Assembly (NCBI GenBank): GCA_015234045.1 | Contig: JADFWU010000010.1 | Location: 1-64,000 of the forward strand | Direction of reading: 5' to 3' | DNA length: 64,000 nt | Source: Magnetococcales bacterium | GTDB lineage: Bacteria > Pseudomonadota > Magnetococcia > Magnetococcales > JADFWU01 | In this document: piece after piece, positions 55,175-63,836 of the stretch | Layout of the letters: the number at the start of each line of letters is the position of its first letter | How positions within the stretch are numbered: position 1 is the stretch's first letter | Translations under genes and position numbers: made by a program | Notes under the pieces: generated by a model | Seen by the model: only the letters and a program-made list of their open reading frames with translations | Told to the model about the DNA's origin: nothing | The model's database searches: none

Positions 55175-55879
55175 TCAAATGTTCGTTGAAAAATATTTTT
55201 CTACTGTTTTTTCAAAGTGTTCAGGAAGTGGGGCAGTCACTGAAACAGGTTCTTTTTTCGCATGGAGAGGCACACTAATCGCCTGAGCATGCAGATGAAG
55301 GGCAGGACCCTCTTTACGTTTTTCCCCATAAAAAAAGTCACCTAAAATAGGCATTTTTAAAGCAGCGCAGTGAACCCGTAATTGATGTGTACGTCCAGTC
55401 AATGGTTTAAGCTCGAGCCATGTGAGTGTATCGCTCTGGCCGAGCACCTTATAATGGGTTTGAGATGGACGGCCTTTATTTTCGTTTACTTCTACCCACA
55501 TTCGACCGCGTGGGCGTTTGCGTTTCCACAAGGGCAGGTCTATTACTCCTTCTTGCTCGGGAGGGTGGCCTTGCACGACCGCCCAGTATGTTTTATCAAT
55601 TTTTCCTTCAGAAAAGAGCCCGCCCAGCAGTCCCAATGCCTTACGATGGCGGCCCAAAACCAGGCAACCACTGGTATCTCGATCCAGTCGATGGGCCAGA
55701 GCTGGGGGCTTTGGCAGACCAAATCTCAGTGCATCAAAATAGTTCTCCAGAGAAGGACTGCGACCTGGTCCATTATGAACCATAATGCCAGGTGGTTTAT
55801 TGATGATTAGAATCAGGCCATCCCGATGTAAAATACGCCCAACAGGAAAATCATGCTCATCTTGCCAAGGGTATGACAT
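55175..55879 (-). CDS. RluA-family pseudouridine synthase
   Basis: 234-residue enzyme that isomerises uridine to pseudouridine in rRNA or tRNA. The Met at 55879 (AAAGGTC about 9 bases before) is preferred; an upstream start at 56020 would add 47 residues of non-family sequence. The signature A-H-R-L-D-R-D-T-S-G is at residues 62-71 with catalytic Asp D66, and L-K-P-L-T-G-R-T-H-Q-L-R-V-H follows near 165-178. No S4 domain is present, which fits the short RluA-type. Its 3' end lies 8 bases from repeat R1. Confidence 0.9.
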   Translation of the reverse strand: MSYPWQDEHDFPVGRILHRDGLILIINKPPGIMVHNGPGRSPSLENYFDALRFGLPKPPALAHRLDRDTSGCLVLGRHRKALGLLGGLFSEGKIDKTYWAVVQGHPPEQEGVIDLPLWKRKRPRGRMWVEVNENKGRPSQTHYKVLGQSDTLTWLELKPLTGRTHQLRVHCAALKMPILGDFFYGEKRKEGPALHLHAQAISVPLHAKKEPVSVTAPLPEHFEKTVEKYFSTNI

Positions 55880-56338
55880 TTTTTGACCTTTAAAGCCTAT
55901 TTGAGGAACGTTTTTTTGAATGATAACTAATTGATATTGCGACAAGTCAATATATAGGGTAGTGGCGTGTTTGTCAGCGTATGTCGTGCACGGTGAAAAA
56001 AATGTCGGCACGGGTGGCATTCTGGATAATTTTTAGATAGGATCATGTGAGGTTCATCCCGATTGGCCCGGGTTAGGCCATTCAATAATAATCTGAACCG
56101 CTCTAAACTGGATGTCGTGTGCTGCCATTGTGCTGTTTTAGAATCTGATTGATACATAATTGTTCACTTCAGCCTGGAATGTGAACCGCTCTTGAAAGTT
56201 ATTGTGTGTTTGGCAATAAGAGCGCCATTCAAAACCTCTGTATTCGGCTGATGTGTCAGAAATATCAAATAGATTTGAAACAGGTTTGGTGTGTGACATC
56301 CCTATATTTGGTTGGGAAACAGTACGAGGAAATAATTC
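55880..56338. other. 459-base intergenic region
   Basis: Divergent gap between the pseudouridine synthase and the CorC-type gene. I see no convincing gene or repeat. It should hold both promoters; if the longer pseudouridine synthase start at 56020 is used, the gap shrinks to ~320 bases. Confidence 0.4.
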
Positions 56339-57760
56339 ATGGAATTTGTCATTGTTGGTAAGTTGGTCGCTATCCTGTTCTTGGTGGCGGGCAACGCGTT
56401 CTTTGTTGGATCTGAAATCGCTATCACTGCTGCACGTCGTAGTCGTATCATTCAGTTGGCTGATATGGGTAATGGTCGCGCGAAGGCTGTTCAAAAACTA
56501 CATGAAGAGCCCACGCGGTTTTATGCAGTCACACAGATCGGTATTACCCTGGTCTCCATGGCTTTGGGTGCCATTGGTATGTCCACGCTCTCAGTTCTGT
56601 TTGATCCGATGTTTGAAGCCGTTTTTCCGGCAACACCGGAAATGCTTGAATGGGCGCATATTGCTTCTTGGACCTTGGCCTTTTTGGTAATCTCCTTCTT
56701 GCATATCGTGGCCGGTGAATTGGCACCAAAGGTGCTCGCCTACCATAAATCAGAACAGTTGAGTATTGGCGTTGGTTGGTTGATCAACATCCTATACATC
56801 ACCTGGATTCCAATTATCTGGTTGATGAATCATGCCTCCAACTATTTGTTGATCGCTTGCGGGCAAGGCGACATCGTTGGTCATGGTGATGGTCATGGTG
56901 ATAGCTCTTCCATAACCCTGGACGAGTTGACCATGGTTGTGACTGCAAGTACTGCTGACGGTTCAATCAAGCCAGACCAAGGTCGTATGCTCCAAGGTGT
57001 CTTTGATCTGGAAGAGACCAGCGCCTCCGAGGCTATGGTGTCCCGTGCGGAAATGCACAGCTTGCGTGCTTCTCAGACTGTCGAAGAGGCCATGGATTTC
57101 TTCGCAAGAACCAACCATCTTCGCTATCCTGTCTTTGCTGATGAGGAAGAAAAAGTGGTTGGTGTGTTGGTAATCAAAAAATTGATTCATCTCTTCAATG
57201 AAATCGGAGATGATCCAGCACCTCTACTCGCTAAAACAGTTGCCGATGTTATGCGTAAGACACCAATGATCGTTGGTAAAGATGATAAGCTCTCTTCAGT
57301 TCTGGCTGAGCTACGCAAACAACGCCGTCAGATCGCAGTTGTTACTGGTGAGAATGACGAAGCGCTTGGTGTGGTGACACCTGATAATATCATGTCTCGG
57401 TTGATTGGTGAGTATCAGGATGAGTTTGCACCTTCGTTGGACAATGTACGTAAGTTGCAGGGTTCTGAATGGGAAATCAGCGGTGGTGTTCGCTTGAGTG
57501 ATCTTCAAGACTATTTGAAAATTGATCTGCCGGCAGATCCGTCCTACAAGAGCCTCAGTGGCTTGGTTTTCCATCGTTTAGGTCGCAACCCTCAAGCTGG
57601 TGATGAAGTATTTCTGGACAACAGTGTCCGCATCCAGGTTGTTGAGGACCAGGGTCTGAATATTCGTCTGGCTCGGATGACCGCTGATAAATCTGGTTTG
57701 GCTGATTCTGTTTCACCAGCCGACCCGGTATTAGAAGAGATAAATAGCAACGCAGCCTGA
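56339..57760 (+). CDS. CNNM/CorC-type transporter-associated protein (DUF21 - CBS - CorC_HlyC)
   Basis: 473-residue inner-membrane protein with the CNNM fold. A DUF21 region with about four TM segments covers residues 1-200 (F-F-V-G-S-E-I-A-I near 21 and T-L-V-S-M-A-L-G near 75), two CBS domains follow at about 220-340, and a C-terminal CorC_HlyC domain ends the protein with G-S-E-W-E-I-S-G-G-V-R near 378. GAGGA lies just before the ATG. The family is linked to magnesium or cobalt export and sodium exchange; the hemolysin label is historical. A strong terminator follows. Confidence 0.88.
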   Translation: MEFVIVGKLVAILFLVAGNAFFVGSEIAITAARRSRIIQLADMGNGRAKAVQKLHEEPTRFYAVTQIGITLVSMALGAIGMSTLSVLFDPMFEAVFPATPEMLEWAHIASWTLAFLVISFLHIVAGELAPKVLAYHKSEQLSIGVGWLINILYITWIPIIWLMNHASNYLLIACGQGDIVGHGDGHGDSSSITLDELTMVVTASTADGSIKPDQGRMLQGVFDLEETSASEAMVSRAEMHSLRASQTVEEAMDFFARTNHLRYPVFADEEEKVVGVLVIKKLIHLFNEIGDDPAPLLAKTVADVMRKTPMIVGKDDKLSSVLAELRKQRRQIAVVTGENDEALGVVTPDNIMSRLIGEYQDEFAPSLDNVRKLQGSEWEISGGVRLSDLQDYLKIDLPADPSYKSLSGLVFHRLGRNPQAGDEVFLDNSVRIQVVEDQGLNIRLARMTADKSGLADSVSPADPVLEEINSNAA

Positions 57761-57808
57761 ATTGCTGATCCATCGCTTTCGTGATCGTGATTTGGTCTGA
57801 TGCATTGA

Positions 57809-57844
57809 ACGCCCTGTCTGGATTGTCAGACAGGGCGTTTTTGT
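57809..57844 (+). terminator. Rho-independent terminator after the CorC-type gene
   Basis: AACGCCCTGTCTG pairs with CAGACAGGGCGTT around a short loop and is followed by TTTTGTTTG. Strong intrinsic terminator about 50 bases after the stop. Confidence 0.92.
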
Positions 57845-58102
57845 TTGCTTTGATATGAATCAATGGGACTATGGCAGAGATAATGATGATAAGTCGTCAG
57901 TGAAGATCATGTTTTATCTTCATTCATCGTTTGCTTATGGTCACTGTTTGGTCGTAATATGCTAAGGATAAACTGAGTGTATGGCTTGACAGAAAGAGTC
58001 ATTCGCTCATTCAGTCAATTTTTCAGTTATAGATATCTGTTTCAAAGAATATTTGAAAGATAATTCCAGATTTGGTCATCTTAACAGGGGGGAGCCTGTT
58101 CC
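57845..58102. other. Upstream region of the coiled-coil/cyclase/PilZ operon
   Basis: No gene seen. It should contain the promoter of the operon; GGGGGGAG lies about 7 bases before the ATG at 58103. I could not pick out a convincing -35/-10 pair. Confidence 0.4.
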
Positions 58103-59419
58103 ATGCCATCGGATCAGGATAGATCAGCCAAACTGCATCAAGCAGAAATAGAGATTCGTTATCTGCAAGAGACCATTCAAGCTCAACGTGATGAGATTGA
58201 ACGCTTGGCCTATGATAAGAGCCGAAACGTTCAGGAAGCCCATGTCACCAGAGAGCAGGAAGTTGACCAACTCCATAATACCATCTCAGCCGTTCGTGAT
58301 GAGATGGATCAGCGCCAGCATGATAATCTCAAAGCGGTTCAAAAGGCGCTTTCCCACCGTGAACAGGATATTATACAGCTAAAAGAGACAATAGCCGGTC
58401 TGCGTGATCGCCTGGAAGAGGCTCAGTATCAAGCCGGGCGTGACGTGCAAAAAACACGACTGCAAGGTCAGCAAGAGTCAGAGCAGTTGATCACCACGAT
58501 CAATGGTCTACGCGATGAGATTGATGCGCTCCAATACGAAAAGCAGAAAAGCATTCAACAGGCGTGGAGTAGTCGTCAGCAAGAGATCGACATGCTTGAG
58601 GAGACCGTTAGCACTCTGCGTGATGAGATGGAAAATATCCGCTACGAGATGAGTCGTAAAGTTCAAGAAGCTGTGGTGGCCGGTCAACAAGAGATCAATC
58701 AACTGGTTGAGACCGTTGAGCATTTGCGTGACACAATAGATGATATTCAGCATGAGAAGCAAAAAAGTGTTCAAGAGGCTATTTCACAAGGAAATCAGGT
58801 TGTTCGGCAGATGGAAAAAACCATCTCTGCTCTGCGTGATGAAATGGACTCCATTCAGTATGAAAAAAGCAGGAGTGTTCAGAAAGCGGTTGTATCCGGT
58901 GCACGTCAGGCAGAACTGCTTCAAGAGACAGTGCAAAAGTTACGTGATTCGTTGGATGAAATGGGACACGAAAAGCATAAGGCCGTTCAACAGGCCGTTG
59001 TAGATGGCCATCACGAAGCCTCTTTGCTTCAAGATACCATTCAATCCTTGCGCGATAATCTGGACAGTCTGAACTATGAAAAAGGCAAAGCGGTTCAGCA
59101 GGCAGTGGTGACCGGACAAAATGAAGTTCAGCAGCTTCAAGAGGCTGCTTCAGCGCTGCGTGATCGGCTGGATGACATACGCTATGAAGGTCAAAAAACA
59201 TCACAGCAGATTCGTGCTCATTCGGAGCAGGACTCCAAACAGTTTCAACATACCATTAGTTCATTGCGTGATGAGATGGATCAGATGCGCTATGAACATG
59301 AGAAACAAATTCAGGCTATGGTCAAGCAGGAACGCGATCAGGCCAACCATCTAAAAGAGATGATCGTCGTATTACGGACGCAACTGGAGCAGCAGCATGA
59401 CCAACCCAAACTCGGATAA
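58103..59419 (+). CDS. Coiled-coil protein built from eleven in-register 36-residue repeats
   Basis: 438-residue all-helical protein. After a 16-residue lead, eleven complete 36-residue units run from residue 17 to 412 without any insertion or deletion, and a 26-residue partial unit ends the protein. The unit consensus is roughly E-x-x-x-L-x-E-T-I-x-x-L-R-D-E-M-D then Y-E-K, then V-Q-x-A. Charged, Gln-rich and Cys-free, with no signal or TM segment, it is probably cytoplasmic. Thirty-six residues equal about ten turns of a straight alpha-helix, or 7+7+11+11 mixed heptad/hendecad. I recognise no named family. The cyclase start overlaps its 3' end by 23 bases, so a scaffold or regulator for the cyclase is a reasonable guess. 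Confidence 0.8.
   Translation: MPSDQDRSAKLHQAEIEIRYLQETIQAQRDEIERLAYDKSRNVQEAHVTREQEVDQLHNTISAVRDEMDQRQHDNLKAVQKALSHREQDIIQLKETIAGLRDRLEEAQYQAGRDVQKTRLQGQQESEQLITTINGLRDEIDALQYEKQKSIQQAWSSRQQEIDMLEETVSTLRDEMENIRYEMSRKVQEAVVAGQQEINQLVETVEHLRDTIDDIQHEKQKSVQEAISQGNQVVRQMEKTISALRDEMDSIQYEKSRSVQKAVVSGARQAELLQETVQKLRDSLDEMGHEKHKAVQQAVVDGHHEASLLQDTIQSLRDNLDSLNYEKGKAVQQAVVTGQNEVQQLQEAASALRDRLDDIRYEGQKTSQQIRAHSEQDSKQFQHTISSLRDEMDQMRYEHEKQIQAMVKQERDQANHLKEMIVVLRTQLEQQHDQPKLG
58151..59338 (+). repeat. 108-base periodic coding repeat (11 units)
   Basis: DNA image of the 36-residue repeats. Units share short identical words (for example GCGTGATGAGAT and AAAAGC...GTTCA) but have diverged, so the array is old and kept by selection on the protein rather than by recent duplication. 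Confidence 0.8.
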
Positions 59420-61733
59420 TAAGGCCAGTTCCGCATCAAAGCCCGCGACAAAGCCTGTAACAAAGGCGCGGGCAGCAACACGCAGCTATAAATCCGAGCT
59501 GGATCGGATGACCATGCTGCTCAACATCTCCAAGGAGGTGGCCGCAGCGGATAATCTTGATGGTATGTTGCGTACCATCGTGGATCTGGTGGTCAAAGAG
59601 ACCGGTTCAGAGCGGGGATCTGTTTTTCTTTATGATAAGCAGACTGGAGAGCTCTATTCACGCTATGCCAAGGGCAGTTTCAAGCGAGAAATTCGAATAC
59701 TGAGCAATAAAGGCGTTGCGGGTCATGTGTTCACAAATGGTGAAGGGCTGATTATTCATGATGCCTACAGTGATGAGCGCTTTGATTCTTCTGTTGACAA
59801 AGAGACAGGCTTTGTAACCAAGTGTATCCTTTGTGCGCCGATTTATAATGTGCGTAGAGAAGTTATCGGTGTTGTCCAGGCATTGAATAAAGCGTCATCC
59901 CGTTACAATGAAAAAGATTTGCATTTTCTTGAGTCCATGTCCACACAGGTGGCCATCACCCTTGAAAGCGCCCAGCATATTGAATTGATGGAGCAGACCC
60001 GCAAGCAGGAGATGAAGTTCCTGGATATGGTCTCGGACATTACCTCAGAAATTGAGATTGATACTCTGCTACAAAAGGTGATTTCTGAAGCAACCCGTAT
60101 GCTCAAAGCGGATCGTGGCACACTGTTTCTTAACGATGAAAAGAGCAAAGAGCTGTTTAGTCGTGTAGCCATGGGCGACTCCATCGGTGAGATTCGATTG
60201 CCCAATACTGTTGGGATTGCGGGTGCCGTTTTCGCTTCTAAAGAGACCATTAACATCCCATACGCCTATGCGGATCTGCGTTTTAATCCGGCGTTCGATA
60301 AAAAGACCGGATACTTCACACGGTCAATTCTGTGTGTGCCGGTGATTAATAAAAAAGGTGTGACCATTGGTGTCACCCAAATGCTCAATAAGAAGGGCGG
60401 TGTCTTTACACAGGAGGATGAATCCCGACTCAAGGCGTTCACGGCTCAGGTCTCCATTGCTTTGGAGAATGCGAAACTGTTTGAAGATATCCAACGTATC
60501 AAAAATTACAATGAAAGCATGTTGGAAAGTATGTCAAACGGCGTGATCACCATCAGTGATGAGGGTGAGATTGTCACATGTAATAAGTCGGGTTTGCATA
60601 TTCTACAGGTCACTGCTGACGAGATGTTGCATAAGCCAGCCAAAGAGTTTTTCGTAGATGAGAACGAATGGATTCTTGAGCGGGTAGATCATATGTCCGA
60701 AACGTTGGAAATGGACATCATGATGGATGTGGAAATCCTCTGTGGTGAAGCGCAAGAGAAGGTTTCGGTGAATTTGTCGTTTCTGCCATTGATGAGTGGT
60801 GATAATCAGCGACTCGGTTCCATGATCATGATTGAGGATATCAGCTCTGAGAAGCGGGTGAAGTCTACCATGGCGCGGTACATGGACGCGGGCATTGCGG
60901 ATCAGCTCATGGCTGGTGGTGATGATCTACTTGGCGGTAAGAGTATTGAGGCAACGGTGTTGTTCTCTGATATTCGAAGCTTTACCACGTTAACTGAATC
61001 ACTGGGTGCGCAAGGTACGGTTCAGCTGTTAAATGAGTATTTCACCATCATGGTGGATGTGATCCAAGATGAAGGCGGCATGCTGGATAAGTTTATCGGT
61101 GATGCCATGATGGCTGGTTTTGGTCTGCCGGTTGCTCATGGTGATGATACGGACCGCGCGTTGCGGGCGGCAATTCTGATGATTGTCAAGCTCAACGAGT
61201 TTAACGAAGCGCGGGCCAAAGAAGGTAAAATGGAAGTGAAGATGGGCATTGGTCTGAACACCGATATGGTGGTGGCCGGTAATATTGGTTCACCCAAGCG
61301 GATGGACTATACCATGATCGGAGATGGTGTGAATCTGGCTGCCCGTTTGGAGAGTGCCTGTAAAACTTATTTTTCGCAGATTTTGATCAGTGAATACACC
61401 TACCGTAAACTCAAAGGCACCTATCGGATGCGTGAAATTGATCTGGTGATTGTCAAAGGCAAGACCAAGCCCGTTGGCATCTATGAGGTGTTGGACTACC
61501 ACACGGAAGAGACTTTTCCCAATCTTATGGATACGGTGAATCACTTCTCCGCTGGATTACAACGGTATCGAAAGGGTTTTTTCCAGACTGCGCTTGAGAG
61601 TTTCGAAGAAGCGTTGGCGCACAATCCCAGCGACAAGTTATCTGCTATGTATATTGAACGGTGCCAGCATCTGATCGAAGAGCCACCACCCGAAGAGGAG
61701 TGGGATGGTATCTGGGTCATGAAAACCAAATAG
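59397..61733 (+). CDS. Adenylate cyclase: GAF - GAF - PAS - class III cyclase - TPR-like tail
   Basis: 778-residue soluble cyclase. GGAG at 59386-59389 supports the ATG at 59397, inside the previous gene. A Lys/Ala/Thr-rich lead precedes GAF1 (about 45-200), GAF2 (about 215-365) with the N-K-x-F/E-x-D-E blocks, and a PAS-like region (about 370-490). The cyclase has both metal Asp residues (F-S-D-I-R near 522 and F-I-G-D-A near 567). The Lys in L-D-K-F and Asp in M-D-Y-T are the residues that select ATP over GTP, and N-L-A-A-R-L-E supplies the Asn/Arg pair, so the product should be cAMP. The tail has a TPR-like A-L-E-S-F-E-E-A-L. GAF domains may bind cyclic nucleotides or other small molecules. 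Confidence 0.92.
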   Translation: MTNPNSDNKASSASKPATKPVTKARAATRSYKSELDRMTMLLNISKEVAAADNLDGMLRTIVDLVVKETGSERGSVFLYDKQTGELYSRYAKGSFKREIRILSNKGVAGHVFTNGEGLIIHDAYSDERFDSSVDKETGFVTKCILCAPIYNVRREVIGVVQALNKASSRYNEKDLHFLESMSTQVAITLESAQHIELMEQTRKQEMKFLDMVSDITSEIEIDTLLQKVISEATRMLKADRGTLFLNDEKSKELFSRVAMGDSIGEIRLPNTVGIAGAVFASKETINIPYAYADLRFNPAFDKKTGYFTRSILCVPVINKKGVTIGVTQMLNKKGGVFTQEDESRLKAFTAQVSIALENAKLFEDIQRIKNYNESMLESMSNGVITISDEGEIVTCNKSGLHILQVTADEMLHKPAKEFFVDENEWILERVDHMSETLEMDIMMDVEILCGEAQEKVSVNLSFLPLMSGDNQRLGSMIMIEDISSEKRVKSTMARYMDAGIADQLMAGGDDLLGGKSIEATVLFSDIRSFTTLTESLGAQGTVQLLNEYFTIMVDVIQDEGGMLDKFIGDAMMAGFGLPVAHGDDTDRALRAAILMIVKLNEFNEARAKEGKMEVKMGIGLNTDMVVAGNIGSPKRMDYTMIGDGVNLAARLESACKTYFSQILISEYTYRKLKGTYRMREIDLVIVKGKTKPVGIYEVLDYHTEETFPNLMDTVNHFSAGLQRYRKGFFQTALESFEEALAHNPSDKLSAMYIERCQHLIEEPPPEEEWDGIWVMKTK

Positions 61734-61750
61734 AGAAAGGGAACGGGATC

Positions 61751-62218
61751 ATGACTGAGACAGAAATCAACTCCTCTGAGACACTGTTAACTGTATTAAA
61801 AAATGTTTCACAAAACGCTACCAAAGCCGGACTTGATTCGCTATTGGTTGATATGGTTTCTGAGACAATCGACAAGGTGAATTCGTATCGTTTTGCCGAG
61901 CAGTTGGGTATGGTAGGCGGTGCGAATCGTACTGACGCGCAGGTCAACAAACGCGAAAACTATCGCGTAGCCACCGAGCAAGAAGGGTTGGTTATCCGCG
62001 ATGGCAACAAAACCCGCATTTTGATTCTCGATATGAGTCCGCAGGGATTCGGCATAGAAAGCCCGGTACGCATTCCCAGTCATAAACAGGTGATGCTGGA
62101 GTTACACTCTTCTGAAGGTGGCAACGATCTGTTTTCTTGCCAAGTGGCGGCGTGTCAGAAGAAAGAGAAAGTCTTCCGTGTTGGTTTGAAAGTAATGGAT
62201 ATGTTGCCGAGGTTTTAA
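61751..62218 (+). CDS. PilZ-domain protein
   Basis: 155-residue protein, 17 bases after the cyclase stop and therefore probably in the same operon. GAGAAAGGG precedes the ATG at 61751. The first ~60 residues are helical. The PilZ domain begins near 62 with K-R-E-N-Y-R-V, containing the R-x-x-x-R-like arm, and continues with D-M-S-P-Q-G-F-G-I, the D/N-x-S-x-x-G motif that binds cyclic di-GMP. A beta-barrel to the end completes it. It would link c-di-GMP to the cAMP-making partner; the spacing of the first arginine pair is slightly unusual, so binding needs to be shown. Confidence 0.8.
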   Translation: MTETEINSSETLLTVLKNVSQNATKAGLDSLLVDMVSETIDKVNSYRFAEQLGMVGGANRTDAQVNKRENYRVATEQEGLVIRDGNKTRILILDMSPQGFGIESPVRIPSHKQVMLELHSSEGGNDLFSCQVAACQKKEKVFRVGLKVMDMLPRF

Positions 62219-62221
62219 TTG

Positions 62222-62487
62222 GTGTCAATAGGCATTGAATGTTGACCCCCCCATCGGTGTCGAAAATTGACCCCCCATTTTCAAAAAAAATCACTTCCTA
62301 CGTCGTTTCATCCTCCAACTCTCATTCCCGGATTCTATGATGTCACAATGATGGGTCAGTCGGTCCAATAAGGCAGTGGTCATCTTGGTGTCTCCAAACA
62401 CCTTGGACCATTCACCGAATGTCAGATTGGTGGTCACCATCAGTGATGTCTTTTCATATGGACGGCTGAGCACCGGGAGGCGTTGTC
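62222..62487 (-). mobile_element. IS21-family right-end remnant
   Basis: Left side begins TGTCAATAGGC, followed by two copies of a TTGACCCCCC-type motif (62243 and 62267 regions), as in IS21 multiple terminal repeats. An istB 3' end lies inside. The rest of the element (istA, most of istB and the other end) is absent; repeat R1 lies just beyond. Confidence 0.75.
62291..62473 (-). pseudogene. istB: istB 3' fragment (IS21 helper ATPase)
   Basis: A 60-residue C-terminal piece of the IS21 helper ATPase: [12 protein letters not shown] and L-L-D-R-L-T-H-H-C are the conserved end blocks. The P-loop and the whole N-terminal two-thirds are missing, so it is not functional. It is truncated near 62475, where non-IS sequence and then R1 begin. 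Confidence 0.85.
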
Positions 62488-62515
62488 CGTAAATCGGGTG
62501 CTGATATAGTGCTTT

Positions 62516-62665
62516 CGTATAAAATTTGAACAGTCAACCGTTCCAGCCCTGGTGATATTTTTGCTCTGATGATCTGCTTCGCATATCAAAAGCGGCGCAA
62601 AAACATCACCAGGGCTTCCACTCAGGTGGTGATTCATTGTCTAATTTTGAATCAAAATTACTATA
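62516..62665. repeat. Repeat R1, full copy B
   Basis: Same layout as 55016-55167: arms at 62545-62564 and 62597-62616 match in 19 of 20 positions. It lies next to the IS21 remnant. A frame that runs through it (62569-62838) is not considered coding. Confidence 0.85.
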
Positions 62666-62864
62666 CAGGAGTTGGAAGCCGTGAAACGGCTATTAGCCTG
62701 CTACCAGGAGTTTGCATTTTGAAAGCCGGTAGACTCAGACCATTCATCGTGATTGAGCGGCAATCTCGAATACGGGGCAGATCCGGCCAGCGTGAGGAGC
62801 AGTGGCAGATGGTCATTTTTGGTAAAGAAGTGGTGTGATTCCGACAAATCACCGTACAAAACTA
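62666..62864. other. Non-coding stretch before the toxin-antitoxin pair
   Basis: About 200 bases with no supported gene. Together with the IS remnant and R1 it makes a 745-base gap between PilZ and the antitoxin. Confidence 0.4.
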
Positions 62865-62893
62865 TTGACAATACCGGCGAATTGCCGTACATT
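62850..62893 (+). promoter_or_regulatory. Candidate promoter/operator of the toxin-antitoxin pair
   Basis: TTGACA (62865-62870) and TACATT (62888-62893) with a 17-base spacer. Direct copies of CCGTACA at 62852-62858 and 62885-62891 lie 33 bases, three helical turns, apart, and CGGC-GAATT-GCCG (62875-62887) is a palindrome inside the spacer. Such sites are what an autoregulating antitoxin would bind. Confidence 0.45.
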
Positions 62894-62963
62894 TAATTTG
62901 AGTTACTATCGTAAAAAAATTAACAACAGCATTATTGAACAATCAATTAAGGGGTAAAATTCG

Positions 62964-63236
62964 ATGGCAGCAGCAACTCAGAGAATTGATTTGCGACTGA
63001 AACCAGAAGCTAAACAGATCATCAGCGAAGCCGCTGACGCTATGGGAGTGAGTATTTCAAATTTTGTCACCAGCTGTGTGCTGGAAAAAGCGCGAAGAGT
63101 TATTCAAGAAAGAGATGTAATCCGACTATCAAGTCGGGATCACGATGCCTTTATGGAGGCAATTAATAATCCGGCACCCCCCAATGAAAAATTGATCAAG
63201 GCTGTCAAAAACTATCGTGAAAGAGGTTTTACATGA
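62964..63236 (+). CDS. DUF1778-family antitoxin (TacA-like)
   Basis: 90-residue antitoxin. The N terminus T-Q-R-I-D-L-R-L-K-P-E-A-K is the ribbon-helix-helix strand that binds DNA, and the helical middle S-I-S-N-F-V-T-S-C-V-L-E-K-A is the rest of that domain. The C-terminal ~40 residues would bind and neutralise the acetyltransferase toxin. AGGGG lies about 8 bases before the ATG. It overlaps the toxin gene by 4 bases. The upstream palindrome and direct repeats are possible operator sites. Confidence 0.92.
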   Translation: MAAATQRIDLRLKPEAKQIISEAADAMGVSISNFVTSCVLEKARRVIQERDVIRLSSRDHDAFMEAINNPAPPNEKLIKAVKNYRERGFT

Positions 63237-63748
63237 AGCGAGATACAGTCAACCAAGGTGTGCCACTCACCAAGCACCACAACCGAAATTTATTTGATTG
63301 TGGTGTTACAGAGCTAGATGAATATCTTAAGAAATTTGCACTTCAGCATAGCAAAAAAGATATTTCTAAACCCTACGTAATTTTGACTAAAGATGGTCCC
63401 GCTCGGATTTGCGGCTATTACACCATCAGCACAGCTCATGTGATGCGCGATCAGTTGCCAGAGAATGAGCAGAAAGGCCTGTCAGGACATCCGGTTCCTG
63501 TTATACGCATAGGCCGACTGGCTGTTGACCGTACTATGCAGGGTCAAGGTATTGGTAGTGATTTACTCACTGATGCCATGAATAAAGCCATGCAGATTGC
63601 CGACATGGTTGGCGTTAGAGCGGTAATTGTCGATGCTAAAGATGAGTCCGCAAAGGCTTTCTACGCTGGATTCGGCTTTGTTGCACTCAAGGATACCCCC
63701 TTGAATCTGTACATGTCCTTAAAGACGTACAGGACTGCATGGACATAA
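63233..63748 (+). CDS. GNAT-family toxin (TacT-like)
   Basis: 171-residue acetyltransferase of the kind that blocks translation by acetylating charged tRNA. The start F-D-C-G-V-T-E-L-D-E-Y-L is typical of these toxins; the acetyl-CoA loop is Q-G-Q-G-I-G near 102-107 after I-R-I-G-R-L-A-V-D, and F-Y-A-G-F-G-F near 143-149 carries the conserved Tyr. The ATGA overlap with the antitoxin gene gives the usual coupled order. It may stabilise the genomic region. A terminator hairpin follows. Confidence 0.92.
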   Translation: MKRDTVNQGVPLTKHHNRNLFDCGVTELDEYLKKFALQHSKKDISKPYVILTKDGPARICGYYTISTAHVMRDQLPENEQKGLSGHPVPVIRIGRLAVDRTMQGQGIGSDLLTDAMNKAMQIADMVGVRAVIVDAKDESAKAFYAGFGFVALKDTPLNLYMSLKTYRTAWT

Positions 63749-63769
63749 AACAAGAATCAAATCAAGCCA

Positions 63770-63801
63770 AAAAAAAACCCGTCCCAGTGGCGGTTTTTTT
63801 A
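63770..63801. terminator. Terminator after the toxin gene
   Basis: A-run, ACCCG ... CGGT, T-run: AAAAAACC and GGTTTTTT flank a short GC-containing loop region, with seven T residues. Probably works in both directions. Confidence 0.7.
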
Positions 63802-63836
63802 TGCCTTTTTCACAGTTGTCATGTGTATACCGGCAA

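Noticed and set aside
55880-56020. Longer N terminus for the pseudouridine synthase starting at 56020
   Set aside because: The extra 47 residues are not family-like, while the Met at 55879 has a ribosome site and starts the conserved domain.
58779-59204. Minus-strand frame opposite the coiled-coil gene
   Set aside because: Its apparent repeats are the mirror of the 108-base coding repeat.
58151-59338. CRISPR-like regular periodicity
   Set aside because: The 108-base units are coding, diverged and without unique spacers; not a CRISPR array. No array was seen anywhere in the window.
62569-62838. 89-residue frame across repeat R1
   Set aside because: Begins inside the repeat, has no ribosome site and no family resemblance.
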